The notes under the pieces were generated by a model, which had not been told where the DNA came from, did not search any database, and saw only the letters and a program-made list of their open reading frames with translations. 64,000 nucleotides of DNA from Saccharomyces paradoxus (lineage: Eukaryota > Ascomycota > Saccharomycetes > Saccharomycetales > Saccharomycetaceae), in the NCBI RefSeq assembly GCF_002079055.1, contig NC_047493.1:310001-374000 (forward strand), read 5' to 3'. Positions within the stretch are counted from its first letter, which is position 1. Each line of letters starts with the position of its first letter. Made by a program: the position numbers and the translations under genes. Below, one piece after another: positions 9,648-19,038 of the stretch.

Positions 9648-11096
9648 ATGGTCAAAAGAACAAGCGCCACCAATGGTGATGCGTCTGATGCTCACAGAGC
9701 TAAGAAAATGTCCAAGACTCATGCCTCTCGTATCATAAACACTCAAGAAGACTACAAGCACATGTACTTAAGTGTTCAACCATTGGACATATTTTGCTGG
9801 GGTACTGGTTCTATGTGTGAGCTTGGCTTGGGTCCGCTCGCCAAAAATAAGGAAGTTAAAAGACCAAGGCTAAATCCATTCTTACCTCGCGATGAGGCTA
9901 AGATCATTTCTTTCGCAGTCGGTGGTATGCACACCCTAGCCCTTGACGAAGAAAGCAATGTATGGTCTTGGGGTTGCAATGATGTGGGTGCCTTGGGTAG
10001 AGATACTTCCAACGCTAAGGAACAACTTAAGGACATGGACGCCGATGACTCAAGTGATGATGAAGATGGTGATCTGAACGAATTGGAATCTACGCCAGCT
10101 AAAATACCAAGAGAATCATTCCCACCTTTAGCAGAGGGACACAAGGTCGTGCAATTGGCGGCTACAGACAATATGAGTTGTGCCTTGTTTAGCAACGGCG
10201 AAGTATATGCATGGGGTACTTTCCGTTGCAATGAAGGTATCTTGGGGTTTTATCAAGATAAAATTAAAATTCAAAACACCCCATGGAAAGTGCCTGCCTT
10301 TTCTAAGTACAATATTGTTCAATTAGCTCCTGGTAAGGACCACATACTTTTCTTAGATGAAGAGGGTATGGTATTTGCTTGGGGTAACGGCCAACAAAAC
10401 CAATTAGGAAGAAAAGTTATGGAAAGATTCCGTTTGAAGACTTTGGATCCCAGACCATTTGGATTAAGACATGTAAAATACATTGCGTCAGGAGAGAATC
10501 ATTGCTTTGCCTTGACAAAGGACAACAAGTTGGTGAGTTGGGGATTGAACCAGTTTGGTCAATGTGGTGTTTCAGAGGACGTGGAGGATGGTGCACTTGT
10601 TACTAAGCCAAAAAGACTAGCATTGCCTGAAAACGTTGTTGTTAGAAGCATTGCTGCTGGTGAACATCACTCATTAATTCTATCTCAAGATGGCGATCTG
10701 TATTCTTGCGGTAGACTAGATATGTTCGAAGTCGGCATCTCAAAAGGCGATTTGCCCGAATATACCTACAAAGATGTTCATGGAAAAGCACGTGCAGTAC
10801 CACTCCCAACAAAGCTGGATAATGTTCCTAAGTTCAAAAGTGTCGCAGCGGGATCTCACCATTCAATCGCGGTAGCTCAGAATGGTATTGCCTATTCCTG
10901 GGGATTCGGTGAAACCTACGCCGTTGGTTTAGGTCCTTCTGAAGATGATACTGAAGTTCCAACTAGAATCAAGAATACTGCAACACAGGATCATAACATC
11001 ATTTTAGTTGGATGTGGAGGTCAGTTTTCTGTATCTGGTGGGGTTAGGCTGTCTGATGAAGAAGTCGAAAAGAGAGCAGACGAAATGGATGATTAA
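9648..11096 (+). CDS. SRM1: Ran (Gsp1) nucleotide exchange factor Srm1/Prp20 (RCC1)
   Basis: This 482-residue protein is the nuclear guanine-nucleotide exchange factor for Gsp1/Gsp2; on chromatin it produces the Ran-GTP gradient that drives nucleocytoplasmic transport. RCC1-type propeller repeats are visible throughout, with the recurring G-x-x-H-x-x-A/L-L pattern (GGMHTLALDEE, GKDHILFLDEE, GENHCFALTKD, GEHHSLILSQD, GSHHSIAVAQN). The amino terminus is basic (KRTSATNGD...HRAKKMSK) and probably acts in nuclear import and DNA contact. An acidic insert (DADDSSDDEDGD) lies in an early blade. It differs by only about 17 residues from the S. cerevisiae sequence I remember. Confidence 0.98.
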   Translation: MVKRTSATNGDASDAHRAKKMSKTHASRIINTQEDYKHMYLSVQPLDIFCWGTGSMCELGLGPLAKNKEVKRPRLNPFLPRDEAKIISFAVGGMHTLALDEESNVWSWGCNDVGALGRDTSNAKEQLKDMDADDSSDDEDGDLNELESTPAKIPRESFPPLAEGHKVVQLAATDNMSCALFSNGEVYAWGTFRCNEGILGFYQDKIKIQNTPWKVPAFSKYNIVQLAPGKDHILFLDEEGMVFAWGNGQQNQLGRKVMERFRLKTLDPRPFGLRHVKYIASGENHCFALTKDNKLVSWGLNQFGQCGVSEDVEDGALVTKPKRLALPENVVVRSIAAGEHHSLILSQDGDLYSCGRLDMFEVGISKGDLPEYTYKDVHGKARAVPLPTKLDNVPKFKSVAAGSHHSIAVAQNGIAYSWGFGETYAVGLGPSEDDTEVPTRIKNTATQDHNIILVGCGGQFSVSGGVRLSDEEVEKRADEMDD

Positions 11097-13169
11097 GATA
11101 ATACAAAGATAAGTAAAAGAAAATCGAGGTGATGCACCGTAGTATAGATTGTAAAATGTAACATAATCAAAGGAAAAGCACAAAAGGATATGATAGTCCA
11201 ATACCGACAATTCCTGTCTATTTTTTTTTTCCAATTATTTCTTTTTGGGCCTCTCATATAAAGTACCGGGTGGCCTAAATTCATGTAATTATCACACGAG
11301 AAGTAGCCGGCAGGTGAAATCAACATTATGTAAATATTATGTAATGCATATGTTGCCCAGCCCTTCAGGTTCTTCCTCTTAAACACGCCCTCTTGCAATG
11401 AGCTTTCTAAGGAATTTAATCGGATTTTTCAAAAACGGAGAAATTTTAAAAAAAGGTGCCAAGAGAAAGCAACCGGCAAAGCTAAGTGTGATTGCTCGGG
11501 TAAATATGTAGGACGGAATATTAAGTGCTCCCTTTAACCGCGACAAATTACCGCGTTGTAATTTATTACTTTAATTTCTCCTACATCACGACGGAAAATG
11601 CATACCGGAGATTGCTCATACAGGCATAACGACTACAAAAATCTTATGAGCCAGATAAGCAAACATGCTAGGAAAGCATGGTAGGCAAGCAGGCTAGGCA
11701 CGCAAACTACCGCTGATTCTCCCTTAAAAGGGCTAGATTAATGGTCCCACACATCGAGCTACTACTGAAGAGTATGTACAATTTAAATACCTTTGCATTT
11801 ACGTAGTCAGTGTGGCGTGCATTCTCCACAGGATCTTACTAATCAAATGTATCATGACTGGGTGTTGGATGATTTTCGCGAATAAAAATTAGAACGCTGT
11901 ACAATCGCGCAGCGCATTTCTTTTATACCAGGCTCTTTGCAGAAATAACAGTACAGCCTTTTCTATGAAGATTAGCACCGCTAATGTAAACAAACCTGTT
12001 ATGTTCTTAAAAATTTTGGGAAGAGGCGGAGGGCGGGCCGGAAATCTGGTGAGCTGTTTTTCCTGTGATTTGCTTTTTTTAAGTTTTTGGTTTATTTATC
12101 ATCTCAGGCTCAATGATGCAGCGTTAATATAGAACAAGGGTACTTGCTTTATACGAGATATACGGACAGGGAATAAAGTGGTGCTAAAAGTAATTATCCA
12201 AAAGAGTAACTGTCATTCAACATTTTCTGGCTAGAGACCCAATAGAACATAAACTTTTTAAATTTCTGAAGAATTGCTTGGCGCAGTAGCATACCACCAA
12301 CGGCTTTTTTTAAGCCGACTTTCACTAATAAAAAAATTACGGAACGATTCTTGCTCACCAATACCCCCCTGTCACTGGACTTTACTTTGTGAAGCCAAAA
12401 ATCACGAAGAATAAACAATAAACAACTGTCTCTTTAACTCAACTTACCCCTTAGAAATTACAGCAACTGTCAACAATGAATGCATAGCGTGGAGTAGAGT
12501 AAAAAGCTTTGTTTTGGCCCCGCTTAGACAACGGGCAGCTGCGCGAAATAAGAAAATATAAACTTGTTCTTCTATACTGCTCGCGCCCAATCTTCATTTT
12601 TCCACGCCTATTATCGGTTCAAGGGACAGCAGATTCGCTTTGCGCACAGGGAAAGAGGCATTCTCAGCTCGGTTCCGACTAATCCCCACCTTCCTACGCG
12701 AAATCGTAGGCCAGAAAAGGCAACATATTAGTAAGAGCAAGGGGAAGGCACATTTCAAGCAAAAGAACCGTGCATGAATATACAGACATTTCCAGGAGAG
12801 GTAGGGAATTTTCAGACTTTAAGTTACACCCATGAGGGCCAAGGTACAGCAGTCTTGTTATCTTTCATTCGCGCCAAGAAACCCGCTGCGTCACACTAAG
12901 TGACGTGTAATTGCCATTCCCTTGTTTTGAAGCACTCAGAAAGCTGAAGTGATCCTGGTAAAAGAAAAAAATAAATGTTGAGAAGGGTTTACAGAAAAAA
13001 GAAAGGTTTCTGCTATATAAATGGAAGGCTTCGTAGCTTAAACTTTTCCCGTTATGCATGCCGTAGTTCCTTTGAACTTCACTTTTCGAATGGCAATAAC
13101 GTTTCTTTTCTTAAGTAAAAAAAAGTAACCACTGTAGAGACAGGTCAATAACAAACTGCATAGAGAACA
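11097..13169. promoter_or_regulatory. Long TOS8 upstream region with three SCB-type sites
   Basis: Two kilobases separate SRM1 and TOS8 with no supported gene. Three exact matches to the SBF core CGCGAAA occur: 11874-11880 (reverse, within TTTCGCGAA), 12542-12548 and 12697-12703. TOS8 is named as a target of SBF (Swi4-Swi6), so these fit known biology. A cluster of short imperfect direct repeats of the type AGCATGGTAGGCAAGCAGG lies near 11664-11704. A short minus-strand frame near 12194-12418 has no recognisable family. Confidence 0.6.
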
Positions 13170-14000
13170 ATGGGTACTAGCATAGTAAATCTAAATCAAA
13201 AAATCGAGTTGCCCCCGATTCAGGTCTTATTCGAGTCACTAAACCGGGAAAATGAACCAAAACCACACTTCGAGGAATGCAGGTTATACCAACCTAACCC
13301 TTCATTTGTTCCCAGAACAAACATAGCAGTCGGTAGTCCAGTTAACCCGGTTCCGGTATCATCCCCTGTTTTTTTTATTGGTCCCTCTCCAGCGAGAGGC
13401 GTCCAGAATACCAATGCTATGATGAGCCAAAACATACGCCAGTATCCAGTTGTATATAATAATAACCGGGAAGTTATATCTACAGGTGAGAGAAATTACG
13501 TAATAACTGTAGGTGGACCTCCAGTATCTTCTTCGCAGCCTGAGTATGAGCATCTTTCAACTTCTAACTACTACCAAGACCAGAGAGTGCCGCAACCCTA
13601 TGCTGTAAATGCGACTACAATGGTAGGTCGCTATGCAAATCCTCAGCCTATTAGCATTTCAAGAGGTAAGATGTTATCTGGCAACATAAATATAAACACA
13701 GTCCACGGATCTAGTAAGGAGTATTCCGCAAGAGAAAAGAAGCATAAGGCCCATGGTAAAAGATCTAATTTACCGAAGGCCACTGTTTCTATTCTAAATA
13801 AATGGTTACATGAGCACGTGAATAACCCTTACCCAACCGTGCAGGAAAAAAGAGAGCTGCTAGCGAAAACTGGTCTTACTAAACTTCAAATTTCAAATTG
13901 GTTCATCAATGCTAGAAGAAGAAAAATCTTTTCTGGCCAGAATGACGCAAATAATTACAGAAGAAAATTCAGCTCTTCCGCAAATTTAACTAAGCTTTGA
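13170..14000 (+). CDS. TOS8: TALE homeodomain transcription factor Tos8
   Basis: Tos8 is a 276-residue homeodomain protein, paralogue of the repressor Cup9. The homeodomain spans about residues 196-258, with the NPYPT three-residue loop extension of the TALE class and the recognition helix ISNWFINARRRK (Trp244, Asn247 and the RRR cluster). The amino-terminal 190 residues are Pro/Asn/Ser-rich and apparently disordered. In yeast it binds promoters and the gene is induced at G1/S by SBF, in line with the SCB sites upstream. Length equals the S. cerevisiae protein. Confidence 0.96.
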   Translation: MGTSIVNLNQKIELPPIQVLFESLNRENEPKPHFEECRLYQPNPSFVPRTNIAVGSPVNPVPVSSPVFFIGPSPARGVQNTNAMMSQNIRQYPVVYNNNREVISTGERNYVITVGGPPVSSSQPEYEHLSTSNYYQDQRVPQPYAVNATTMVGRYANPQPISISRGKMLSGNININTVHGSSKEYSAREKKHKAHGKRSNLPKATVSILNKWLHEHVNNPYPTVQEKRELLAKTGLTKLQISNWFINARRRKIFSGQNDANNYRRKFSSSANLTKL

Positions 14001-14974
14001 TTTTAGTTTATCAGAATTATCTAAATGGGTTTATGGCATAGGAGATAGATAAATTAGGAGGGAGGTTGACTTTCCTGTTGAAATTTGTAATATAATAAAA
14101 AATTCCAGAAAAGAAAATTAAGTAAAAAGACGAACTTAATGAGAATCTTCGATCAACCAAATTAACTCCTCAATATTCTTAAATTGGAACATGATCCTGA
14201 TTATAACTATTTTTTTAACCATGTATATCAGGTTGTGTACCCCGTATAGCTTCAATATACGCATTTTTCTCAGGTCTTTTTCTGCCGTCATTCCTTCTTC
14301 CTCCTTCAACTGGAAAAAGAAAAGAAATCAGGCCATATATCCACTCTCCAACCACTTTTCTCATCTAGGATAGGAGAAGCAAAAAAAATACTAACAGTTA
14401 TTCAAATGTACCATCTCCTCTGCGCATCATAAGTTCACAAGCAGGGTTTTTTTTTTTGGTTCCTGGCTAGAAGAGAAAAAAGAAATATATAACTCGGACA
14501 GGTTGTACACACCTTATTGCTCTGCGTAGTTTACCTGGTACATAAACTTTAATCAGGTGATTTTTTTTTGATGCAACAGGTTATTTTGTAGGTATATTTT
14601 GTTCATTATGTTTATATCTCTATAAGCTGGTGGATAATAGGAATTCCTCTACTGGTGCGTGATAATATACTTTGGAAATCGAATACCGCCCGAAGTATGA
14701 TACTATTTCAGAGGTACGACAATATTCGGACGTATAGGACGAGATGAGTTTCTCATAAACAAATAGCGATAACAGTCTATGTGTTTTGAAAATTGATCTT
14801 ATTCTTTTTACTTGCCATTATACCAGAACGAAGTTGAATTTTTGCTTCTCTCTTACAGTACAAGAAATTTATTCAAATGTACTGCAATTCTTGTTGCAAA
14901 GCCCGAATAAGAGCATAACATCCAATTAATTCAGGCGAGTGCCCACGTTTTAAAAGGCAGCTGTTAAAGACGGT
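14001..14974. other. Intergenic region downstream of TOS8
   Basis: No gene is supported here. The stretch contains poly-T and poly-A tracts (about 14444-14455 and 14561-14569) and an isolated TACTAAC at about 14390 without a matching 5' splice site or exon around it. A degraded delta-type LTR begins to its right. Confidence 0.5.
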
Positions 14975-15290
14975 GGAATTTTAGAATTTAATATTTGATA
15001 AACGCAAATGTTAGTTACACAGAAGTTATCATAGTTTCGCCCTCGAATTTAGTAATCCACAAGAGATCATCAACAACTTCTCATAATGTAATAATTATTT
15101 TCTCCTTCATTTATTTATAATCATTCTTTGATTCTATTACATTATATATCCTCGCGTTTATGCTTCCACTAAATTTGACATGGGTTCCAATCTAACTCTA
15201 TTTACTGGCTCCATGTTTACGTCATCTTCTTTTACCGCCACATATGATAATACTCTAATTGGTTAAGCTGTCATTTAATGAGCAGCTTAA
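14975..15290 (-). mobile_element. Old degraded delta-type LTR
   Basis: Read on the minus strand, 14975-15290 follows the order of blocks of a Ty1/Ty2 delta LTR: TATTATCATATGTGGCGG, AGAAGATGACG, TTTAGTGGAAGC, GGATATATAATGTAATAG and a degraded 3' part. Both ends are blurred and no clear target-site duplication is visible, so the limits are approximate. It is much more diverged than the three plus-strand deltas nearby and so is clearly older. Confidence 0.75.
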
Positions 15291-15618
15291 TTTTGCGTGA
15301 ACGCAGGAACAACAGCTATGAACAATTTACTCGGAAACTAATAAGCCTTTGATTCTTGAAAGGCAAATTATTATCTAAAAACGCAAGAAAACCTCAAAAG
15401 GTGTTCTTATGCAATAAAACTATTTTGACCACAAACACTGCTTTTGAAAATGCTGCAGAGTCCCATTACTTATAACTATGCTGAAGTGAAACGTATCTGA
15501 CCTAATTTAGCGCTACAAAACCCGCATGTCTCTAACAACTCGAGCGAAAAAGGGCCATAGTTACTCTGCTATAAACGTTAGACATTTTTGCAATTAAAGC
15601 TGCTTAAGAATACCAAGG

Positions 15619-15671
15619 ATCATTAAAGATTTGCTGCACTTTGTAATAAGGGAAAACAGATCTTTAATGAT
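15619..15671. repeat. Perfect 12-bp inverted repeat
   Basis: ATCATTAAAGAT at 15619-15630 is the exact reverse complement of ATCTTTAATGAT at 15660-15671, with a 29-base spacer. It stands alone between the old delta LTR and the nested LTR cluster (gap about 15291-15701), where I see no gene. Function is unknown; it may be chance in A/T-rich DNA. Confidence 0.6.
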
Positions 15672-15701
15672 GCTGAGAACAGGCCCGTGCTACCACAATA
15701 T

Positions 15702-16026
15702 TGTTGGGATAAGAATAGAATATCATCTATCGACTAGTATTCATATTACTAGTATATTATCATATGCCGCGTAAGAAGATGACGTAAATGATAAGAAACA
15801 GTCGCAAGTTGAATTGAAGTTGAAATGCAAAAATTGATAATGTAATAGAATAACGAATGACAACAAATAAAACGAAAGAAGAAATCATAATATCATTATG
15901 TAGAATTATTGACGTTCTTTTATGGATTCCTATATCCAGGAGGAGTAGTATATTCTGTATACCTAATATTATAGCCTTTAATAACAATGGAATCCCAACA
16001 ATTATCAAACTATTCACCCAATCCTA
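15702..16026 (+). mobile_element. Solo delta LTR, intermediate age
   Basis: This element of about 325 bp runs from TGTTGGGATA to CAATCCTA and carries the delta blocks GATAATGTAATAGAATAAC and CAATGGAATCCCAACAATTAT. Flanking pentamers AATAT (15697-15701) and AATAC (16027-16031) look like a target-site duplication that has drifted. No Ty internal region is present. It appears to have landed in an older minus-strand delta whose fragments reappear at 16027-16046 and 16366-16405. Confidence 0.85.
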
Positions 16027-16046
16027 AATACCAGTATCATGAATAC

Positions 16047-16365
16047 TGTTGGAATGAAATTCTAATATCATCTATTTAATAGTATATTATAATATGCGGT
16101 GCAAGAGGATGACATAAAGATTGAGAAACAGTCATCCAATCTAATGGAAGCTGAAATGCAAGGATTGATAATGTAATAGGATAATGAATGACAACATATA
16201 AAAAGAAAGAAGATAAAATAATAACACTATGTAGAACTATCGATTCCCTTTTGTGGATTCCTATATCCTCGAGGAGAACTTCTAGTATATTCTGTATACC
16301 TAATACTATAAGCCTTTAGTAACAATGGAATCCCAACAATTATCTAATTACCCACATAATTCTCA
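16047..16365 (+). mobile_element. Solo delta LTR, young, with target-site duplication
   Basis: This 319-bp delta starts TGTTGGAATG and ends TCTCA with perfect AATAC repeats at 16042-16046 and 16366-16370. It is almost identical to the solo LTR at 7897-8214, with roughly half a dozen differences. It is inserted within an older minus-strand delta and ends 153 bp upstream of the tRNA-Glu gene. No internal Ty coding region remains. Confidence 0.93.
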
Positions 16366-16405
16366 AATACTAGTCAATAGATGATATTAGAATTTCATTC
16401 GAACA
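16366..16405 (-). mobile_element. Terminal fragment of an older minus-strand delta LTR
   Basis: Read on the minus strand this is the start of a delta LTR, TGTTCGAATGAAATTCTAAT and onward to GACTAGTATT. It is cut by the insertion of the delta at 16047-16365, and its next piece appears to continue at 16027-16046, where a second insertion interrupts it. It shows three generations of LTR insertion at one tRNA upstream region. Confidence 0.75.
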
Positions 16406-16518
16406 ACATATTCACCTATTTCCCACGGATATGATTGGATACGATTCGGTTTATTCTTGGTGTGCCTATCATATGCTTCTTTATCATCATCCAGCACGAA
16501 ATCTTCCGTTAAATAGTA

Positions 16519-16590
16519 TCCGATATAGTGTAACGGCTATCACATCACGCTTTCACCGTGGAGACCGGGGTTCGACTCCCCGTATCGGAG
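16519..16590 (+). tRNA. tE(UUC): tRNA-Glu (TTC)
   Basis: The 72-nt gene begins TCCGATATAGTGTAACGG and closes with the matching acceptor arm TATCGGA plus discriminator G at 16590. The anticodon loop is CTTTCAC (16550-16556) with anticodon TTC at 16552-16554, and the T-arm reads GGGGTTCGACTCCCC. A short T-run at about 16597-16600 is the likely Pol III terminator. It is intronless and convergent with VPS45. S. cerevisiae has tE(UUC) at the same place. Confidence 0.98.
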
Positions 16591-16824
16591 TTCCTTATTT
16601 TAACGAGAAACTTTTTTCCGGTCAAATTATATGACGCATGCACACGTATAGAAGGGCCACTCAAATCCGAAGTTGCAAGTATCAGGCACCGAAATATGGA
16701 AAAGAAGGACCTAATTTAAAATGAAATGTTAAAGTTAAAGTGCGTCATATTTGCATTGAAAAAATTATAGGTCATATATGAGTGCATATATAAAAAGATA
16801 TGTCAAAAATAAATTACTTGCTAT

Positions 16825-18558
16825 TTATTTTGCGGCTCTGATGGAATCCATATATTCTTTGGTTGAAAGTATAGAGGTACCTCCTAAGACCACCCTCATC
16901 CTGTTATTCATCGTTCCATTAAACTCATGAACTAACCTTGCTTCCTCATAAGTTACACCGCCAATAACAAACAATATAACATCCTGAGGTATGTCTTTGC
17001 TCTGTTGAGTTCTGGTCACCCCATGACTTTGAGTATCTATTTCTTTGAAACGATCTTTGGATAACGCGTTTTTGGAGAGCTCTGTTAGCAATGACGAAAT
17101 TTCCGGAATGTGTTGCATATAGACGTTTTCAGCAGTGTTGCTCTTAGAATTCATTCTACTATTAAATCTTCTTGCCAGTTCAGTCAGTATGTCGTCTTTA
17201 TCATTTTTGCTTTGAGTCCTTTTATCTTGGCGGTTGAAAAGCGATTTAAATTTATGGAGAAAGTTCACGTCTTCTGGAGAAAGTTGTTGGGTTAGAACGT
17301 CAATTAGTTGACGGATCTTATCTGAGCTGGTTTGATTGTTCAAAGAATAAATACATGCAAGCTTTAATTTGTAATAGTTATCAACAGTTTCATTTTGTAT
17401 TAGTTTGATCAAATCGGAGAAATCCTCTTCATTAGCATCGTGTGCAGATAGGTTTTGTTCTATTTCACTAACTTCCCATATATTTTTTATCTTCAACTGC
17501 CTATCTAATTCTCCAACTATAGCCATATGTTTAGCCACATTTCCGGATAGTTTTCTAAACTCGGGATACTTCTCAATAAAGTTTTTGATATCCTCAATGG
17601 AATTTATTTGGCTGTTAGTTTGTGTTTTGTCTTTGTATGTGGTCACATATTGTTTTACTTTGTCACCCAGTTCTCCAAAATTCAAATACATGGTGTCCCT
17701 GAAAAAAGCGTCTTGCTTCGATGATAGAGTGACCTTTTCTAGGTCTTTATCAATTTTAGGCACATTCGATAAATCAACTATATTCCGCTTAATGCCTATA
17801 TACTCATTGATCATTGATTGATAGGTCCAAGGTTGAAGTAAAGGAGTTATAGGATCAGTCTTACGATCTAAAATCAGCAATACAGGCATTGAATCCATCA
17901 CAGGGAAATCGAAAAAAGTTCTTTCATTTTTACCAATCTCATAGGAAACTTCTTTGGCCAGTTTTTCACAAATTTTACTTGCTCCTTCAAACCTAATTTC
18001 TGGTTTTATCTTTAAGGATAAAAGCACAGACACTAAGCTATTGGTGCATTTCGTTAGCCCGGTTTCGCTCCAAACTAATTTATTACTTAAAAATTCTCTC
18101 GGTTGCAAATCCAACGAAAATAAGTCTTGGTTTAATATAAAAAAGTCTTGGAATATTTCTTCCACTTTAGTAACAGCCTCCAGGTCGTCAGATTCGGCTA
18201 GCCTTTCTAATTGCGATTTAGAAACAATGTTACTAAAGAATATTTGGTATTCGCCATACCGAGGATTTCTTAGCTCGCGTAGGAGGTATTGCAGCGTCTC
18301 TTCTGTGGGCTTAACGTAAACTAGGCACCTTAAATGCCTGGACACTTCGCGTTGCTCATTTTCTATTTTTTCTACCAGGTATATTTCATGCTTCAATAAG
18401 TCGCTTTGAGTGGCACATAAAGATATTGTAGGGGTAGTGTTCTTATCCAACAGTAAAACCTTAATCCTTTGGTGTTCGTTGACATTAGCTACGCTCAATT
18501 TCGATCGGGAAGTCACAATTTTGTTTATATAGTAATCAGCCACATCAAAAAGGTTCAT
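16825..18558 (-). CDS. VPS45: Sec1/Munc18-family protein Vps45
   Basis: Vps45 is a peripheral SM protein that binds the syntaxin Tlg2 and promotes SNARE assembly for traffic between trans-Golgi and endosomes and for vacuolar protein sorting. The 577-residue protein has the SM features: amino-terminal NLFDVADYYINKIV, the central LLILDRKTDPITPLLQPWTYQSM motif (DR-x-x-D-x-x-TPL, about residues 229-247), and the C-terminal ILFVIGGVTYEEARLVHEFN block followed by VLGGTSILST. No membrane segment is seen. Length equals the S. cerevisiae protein. The start is the first ATG after a stop in the leader. Confidence 0.97.
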   Translation of the reverse strand: MNLFDVADYYINKIVTSRSKLSVANVNEHQRIKVLLLDKNTTPTISLCATQSDLLKHEIYLVEKIENEQREVSRHLRCLVYVKPTEETLQYLLRELRNPRYGEYQIFFSNIVSKSQLERLAESDDLEAVTKVEEIFQDFFILNQDLFSLDLQPREFLSNKLVWSETGLTKCTNSLVSVLLSLKIKPEIRFEGASKICEKLAKEVSYEIGKNERTFFDFPVMDSMPVLLILDRKTDPITPLLQPWTYQSMINEYIGIKRNIVDLSNVPKIDKDLEKVTLSSKQDAFFRDTMYLNFGELGDKVKQYVTTYKDKTQTNSQINSIEDIKNFIEKYPEFRKLSGNVAKHMAIVGELDRQLKIKNIWEVSEIEQNLSAHDANEEDFSDLIKLIQNETVDNYYKLKLACIYSLNNQTSSDKIRQLIDVLTQQLSPEDVNFLHKFKSLFNRQDKRTQSKNDKDDILTELARRFNSRMNSKSNTAENVYMQHIPEISSLLTELSKNALSKDRFKEIDTQSHGVTRTQQSKDIPQDVILFVIGGVTYEEARLVHEFNGTMNNRMRVVLGGTSILSTKEYMDSIRAAK

Positions 18559-19038
18559 TTCTTACAATAAAAGATAACTTACACTCAAAGCCAAGTCACT
18601 CTATTTCTTCACACCTTAACGATATTTTGGATACATTGTATATGAGCCAAAGCACTTATAAGTAAGTTCGAACGCTAGCTATCTGTAATGACGTTACCCT
18701 TTCCTGAAATCGGCGGAAACAAAAATGAACATTTCTGGCGGACTTCTTCCATATGCGGCCAGTATCCGGTATCCAGCCAGTGACAGATGTTATCGATGCC
18801 CGCGAAACAAATAGGAAACATATGAGAGACCGAACAAGGGTATAACCTTTTTATGCCGTCGTATGATGGCATCGAGGTATAAAAAGACCTATTTCAAAAC
18901 GTTTGTATAAGTTGATTACAGTATATATAATAATACACAAACATTAGTAGTATTTTATAATTTTTTTTGGATATTTTTTGTATACTTTTTCCGATTACTG
19001 GTTAGTGTGATTCCTGAGATTACGAGAAATTCACTCCA
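18559..19038. other. Intergenic region PAN2 3' end / VPS45 promoter
   Basis: Both neighbours are on the minus strand, so this 0.48 kb holds the VPS45 promoter on the right of the coding start and the PAN2 terminator side is absent; the left part near 18900-19030 is A/T-rich and follows the PAN2 stop at 19039. A 65-residue minus-strand frame at 18675-18872 shows no recognisable family. No RNA gene is seen. Confidence 0.45.

Noticed and set aside
14385-14400. Isolated TACTAAC suggesting an intron downstream of TOS8
   Set aside because: No GTATGT-type 5' site at a sensible distance and no exon-like coding around it.
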